Assembly (NCBI GenBank): GCA_963839615.1
Contig: CAWIVY010000007.1
Location: forward strand, 620,001 to 684,000
Length of the DNA stretch: 64,000 nucleotides
DNA from: DASQMT01 sp963839615
GTDB lineage: Bacteria; Actinomycetota; Thermoleophilia; Solirubrobacterales; Solirubrobacteraceae
Reading direction: 5' to 3'
Numbering within the stretch: the first letter of the stretch is position 1; each line of letters begins with the position of its first letter. The notes beneath the pieces are model-generated. The model had not been told where the DNA came from. It saw only the letters and a list, made by a program, of their open reading frames with translations, and did not search any database. The translations under genes and the position numbers were made by a program. Shown here piece by piece: positions 62,598 through 64,000 of this stretch.

Positions 62598-63319
62598 GCG
62601 CCGCGACGTTCTCGCCGCTCGTGGCCTGGCACGACGTCGAGTGCGGCGGCTACCGCGCCGACCTGCCGCTCTGGCGCGAGCTCGCGCGCGCCGAGGCCGG
62701 GCCGGTGCTCGACGTCGGCGCGGGCACCGGCCGCGTCGCGCTCGACCTCGCCCGCGCGGGCCACTCGGTGACCGCGCTGGACCGCGAGCCCGAGCTGCTC
62801 GGTGCGCTGGTCGCGCGCGCTGCCGGCACGGCCGTCGAGACCGCGGTCGCGGATGCCGCCGCGTTCTCGCTGCAGCGCCGCTTCGGGCTCGTGATCGTGC
62901 CGATGCAGACGATCCAGCTGCTGCCCGAGCGCGCCGGCTTCCTCGCATCGGCGCGCCGCCACCTCGTGCGCGGCGGACTGCTCGCGATCGCGATCACGGC
63001 GGCGCTCGAGAACTTCGGCGAGCTCGACGACGAGCTGCTCCCGCTCCCCGACGTCGGCACCGTCGGCGGCTGGCGGTTCTCGTCCCAGCCGACCGCGGTG
63101 CGCGCGCTGCCGACGGCGACGCGGATCGAGCGCGTGCGCCGCGCCGTCGGCCCGGATGGCGGCGCGACCGTCGAGCAGGACGCGATCGAGCTCGCGCACC
63201 TCAGCGTCGAGCAGCTCGAGGCCGAGGGCCGCGCCGCCGGCCTGGAGCCCGAGCCCGCCCGCCACGTCGCCGCGACGGCGGACCACGTCGGCGCCGAGGT
63301 GGTGCTGCTGCGTGCCTGA
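62594..63319 (+). CDS. Class I SAM-dependent methyltransferase
   Basis: The 241-residue protein has the SAM-binding motif VLDVGAGTGRVALDLARAGHSVTALDREPELL (motif I then the acidic end of strand 2), VETAVADAAAF (motif II) and LVIVPMQTIQLLPERAGFLASARRHLVRGGLLAIAI (motifs III-IV). The target is unknown. It overlaps murT by 4 bp and gatD by 8 bp, which is unusual because murT and gatD are normally adjacent. The position suggests a role in peptidoglycan or lipid II chemistry, but that is inference. Confidence 0.9.
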   Translation: MSAATFSPLVAWHDVECGGYRADLPLWRELARAEAGPVLDVGAGTGRVALDLARAGHSVTALDREPELLGALVARAAGTAVETAVADAAAFSLQRRFGLVIVPMQTIQLLPERAGFLASARRHLVRGGLLAIAITAALENFGELDDELLPLPDVGTVGGWRFSSQPTAVRALPTATRIERVRRAVGPDGGATVEQDAIELAHLSVEQLEAEGRAAGLEPEPARHVAATADHVGAEVVLLRA

Positions 63320-64000
63320 GCGGACGCTGCGCGTCTGCGCGCTCTATCCGGACCTGATGAACATCTACGCCGACCGCGGGAACCTGACCGTGTTCGAGCG
63401 CCGCTGCACCTGGCGCGGGCTCGGCTTCGAGCTCTCAGGCGCCGGCATCGGCGACGAGATCGATCCCGAGGCGCACGACCTCTTCTACCTCGGCGGCGGG
63501 CAGGACCGCGACCAGGCGCTGTGCGCGCGCGACCTCGCGTCGGTCAAGCGCGACGCGCTGCACGCCGCGGCCGGCCGCGGCGCGGTCGTGTTCGCCGTCT
63601 GCGGCGGGCTGCAACTGCTCGGCGACGGCTATGAGCTCGGCCATGAGCGGCTCCCCGGCGTCGGCCTGGTCGACCTCGACACGCGCCGCGAGGAGGGTCC
63701 TCGCCTGCTCGGCAACATCGCGATCGCGCTCGACCTGCCGGGCGGGCCGGAGACGCTCGCAGGATTCGAGAACCATGCCGGCCGCACCTACCTCGGACCG
63801 GGCGCCGCGCCGCTCGGCCGGGTGCTCAAGGGCAACGGCAACAACGGCTCCGACGGCACCGAGGGTGTCCGCGGCGGGGCGCACGGGACCGTGATCGGCA
63901 CGTACATGCACGGCCCCCTGCTGCCGAAGAACACCGGCTTCGCGGACTGGCTCACGGCCACCGCGCTCGGGATCGCGCCGGCGGAGCTGCGCGCGCTCGA
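63312..64000 (+). CDS. gatD: Lipid II isoglutaminyl synthase, GatD glutaminase subunit (cut by window end)
   Basis: The visible 229 residues are a class I glutamine amidotransferase of CobB/CobQ type. YPDLMNIYADRGNLTVFERR and FYLGGGQDRDQAL start the domain. VFAVCGGLQLLG holds the nucleophile (Cys97), and VIGTYMHGPLLPKN holds the catalytic His200. GatD hydrolyses glutamine and passes ammonia to MurT for amidation of the stem-peptide glutamate. GTG at 63312 overlaps the methyltransferase stop by 8 bp. The gene runs past base 64000. Confidence 0.93.
   Translation, partial: MPERTLRVCALYPDLMNIYADRGNLTVFERRCTWRGLGFELSGAGIGDEIDPEAHDLFYLGGGQDRDQALCARDLASVKRDALHAAAGRGAVVFAVCGGLQLLGDGYELGHERLPGVGLVDLDTRREEGPRLLGNIAIALDLPGGPETLAGFENHAGRTYLGPGAAPLGRVLKGNGNNGSDGTEGVRGGAHGTVIGTYMHGPLLPKNTGFADWLTATALGIAPAELRAL

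Overview
The window is very GC-rich chromosomal DNA. It looks like a Gram-positive, high-GC bacterium, most likely an actinobacterium of the Thermoleophilia/Solirubrobacterales type. This is inferred from the MurT/GatD peptidoglycan amidation genes, the pairing of an Agl23-like (TIGR03663) GT-C protein with a DUF2298 protein, GTG/TTG starts and many 4-bp ATGA/GTGA overlaps. I found no tRNA, rRNA, CRISPR array, transposase or phage gene.

Region 1 (1-9126, all minus strand) is a compact run of six genes in mirror order: delta-60 repeat protein A, a secreted internally duplicated protein of unknown family (A), a helical lipoprotein, a cytochrome P450, unknown secreted protein B, delta-60 repeat protein B. 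The A copies are intact. The B copies carry three single-base frameshifts in about 0.85 kb, and delta-60 B also runs off the window edge.

Region 2 (9198-46829, minus) is one uninterrupted reading frame of 12,543 codons, with a TTG start preceded by AGGGA. It encodes a secreted adhesin-like giant: signal segment, low-complexity Ala/Pro/Ser stalk, tandem repeats of about 200 aa, repeats of about 110 aa, a long beta-rich region, RTX-like calcium-binding blocks, Calx-beta-like and LamG-like modules. A matrixin-type zinc motif (HELGHILGLEHSD) lies 45 residues from its C-terminus. This is the most remarkable object in the window.

Region 3 (47108-48917, minus) holds a protein with an HNH_repeat-like N-terminus and a long coiled coil, a possible 36-residue peptide gene and a VOC-fold protein. 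Every gene from 48917 down to 1 lies on the minus strand.

Region 4 (48959-54239) carries a membrane glycolipid-type set: a flippase-like protein overlapping a GT-C protein by 4 bp, and a convergent DUF2298 protein. The 533 bp between the convergent genes is a tandem array of a roughly 194-bp unit full of perfect inverted repeats.

Region 5 (54287-64000) is mostly housekeeping: an enolase-superfamily-like protein, a small membrane protein, a GNAT acetyltransferase, an Rrf2 regulator divergent from an overlapping ECF sigma factor / O6-alkylguanine transferase / MOSC operon, a cyclophilin lipoprotein, then HAD phosphatase, lipid kinase, MurT, methyltransferase and GatD (cut by the window end). 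The last four genes are joined by overlapping start and stop codons.
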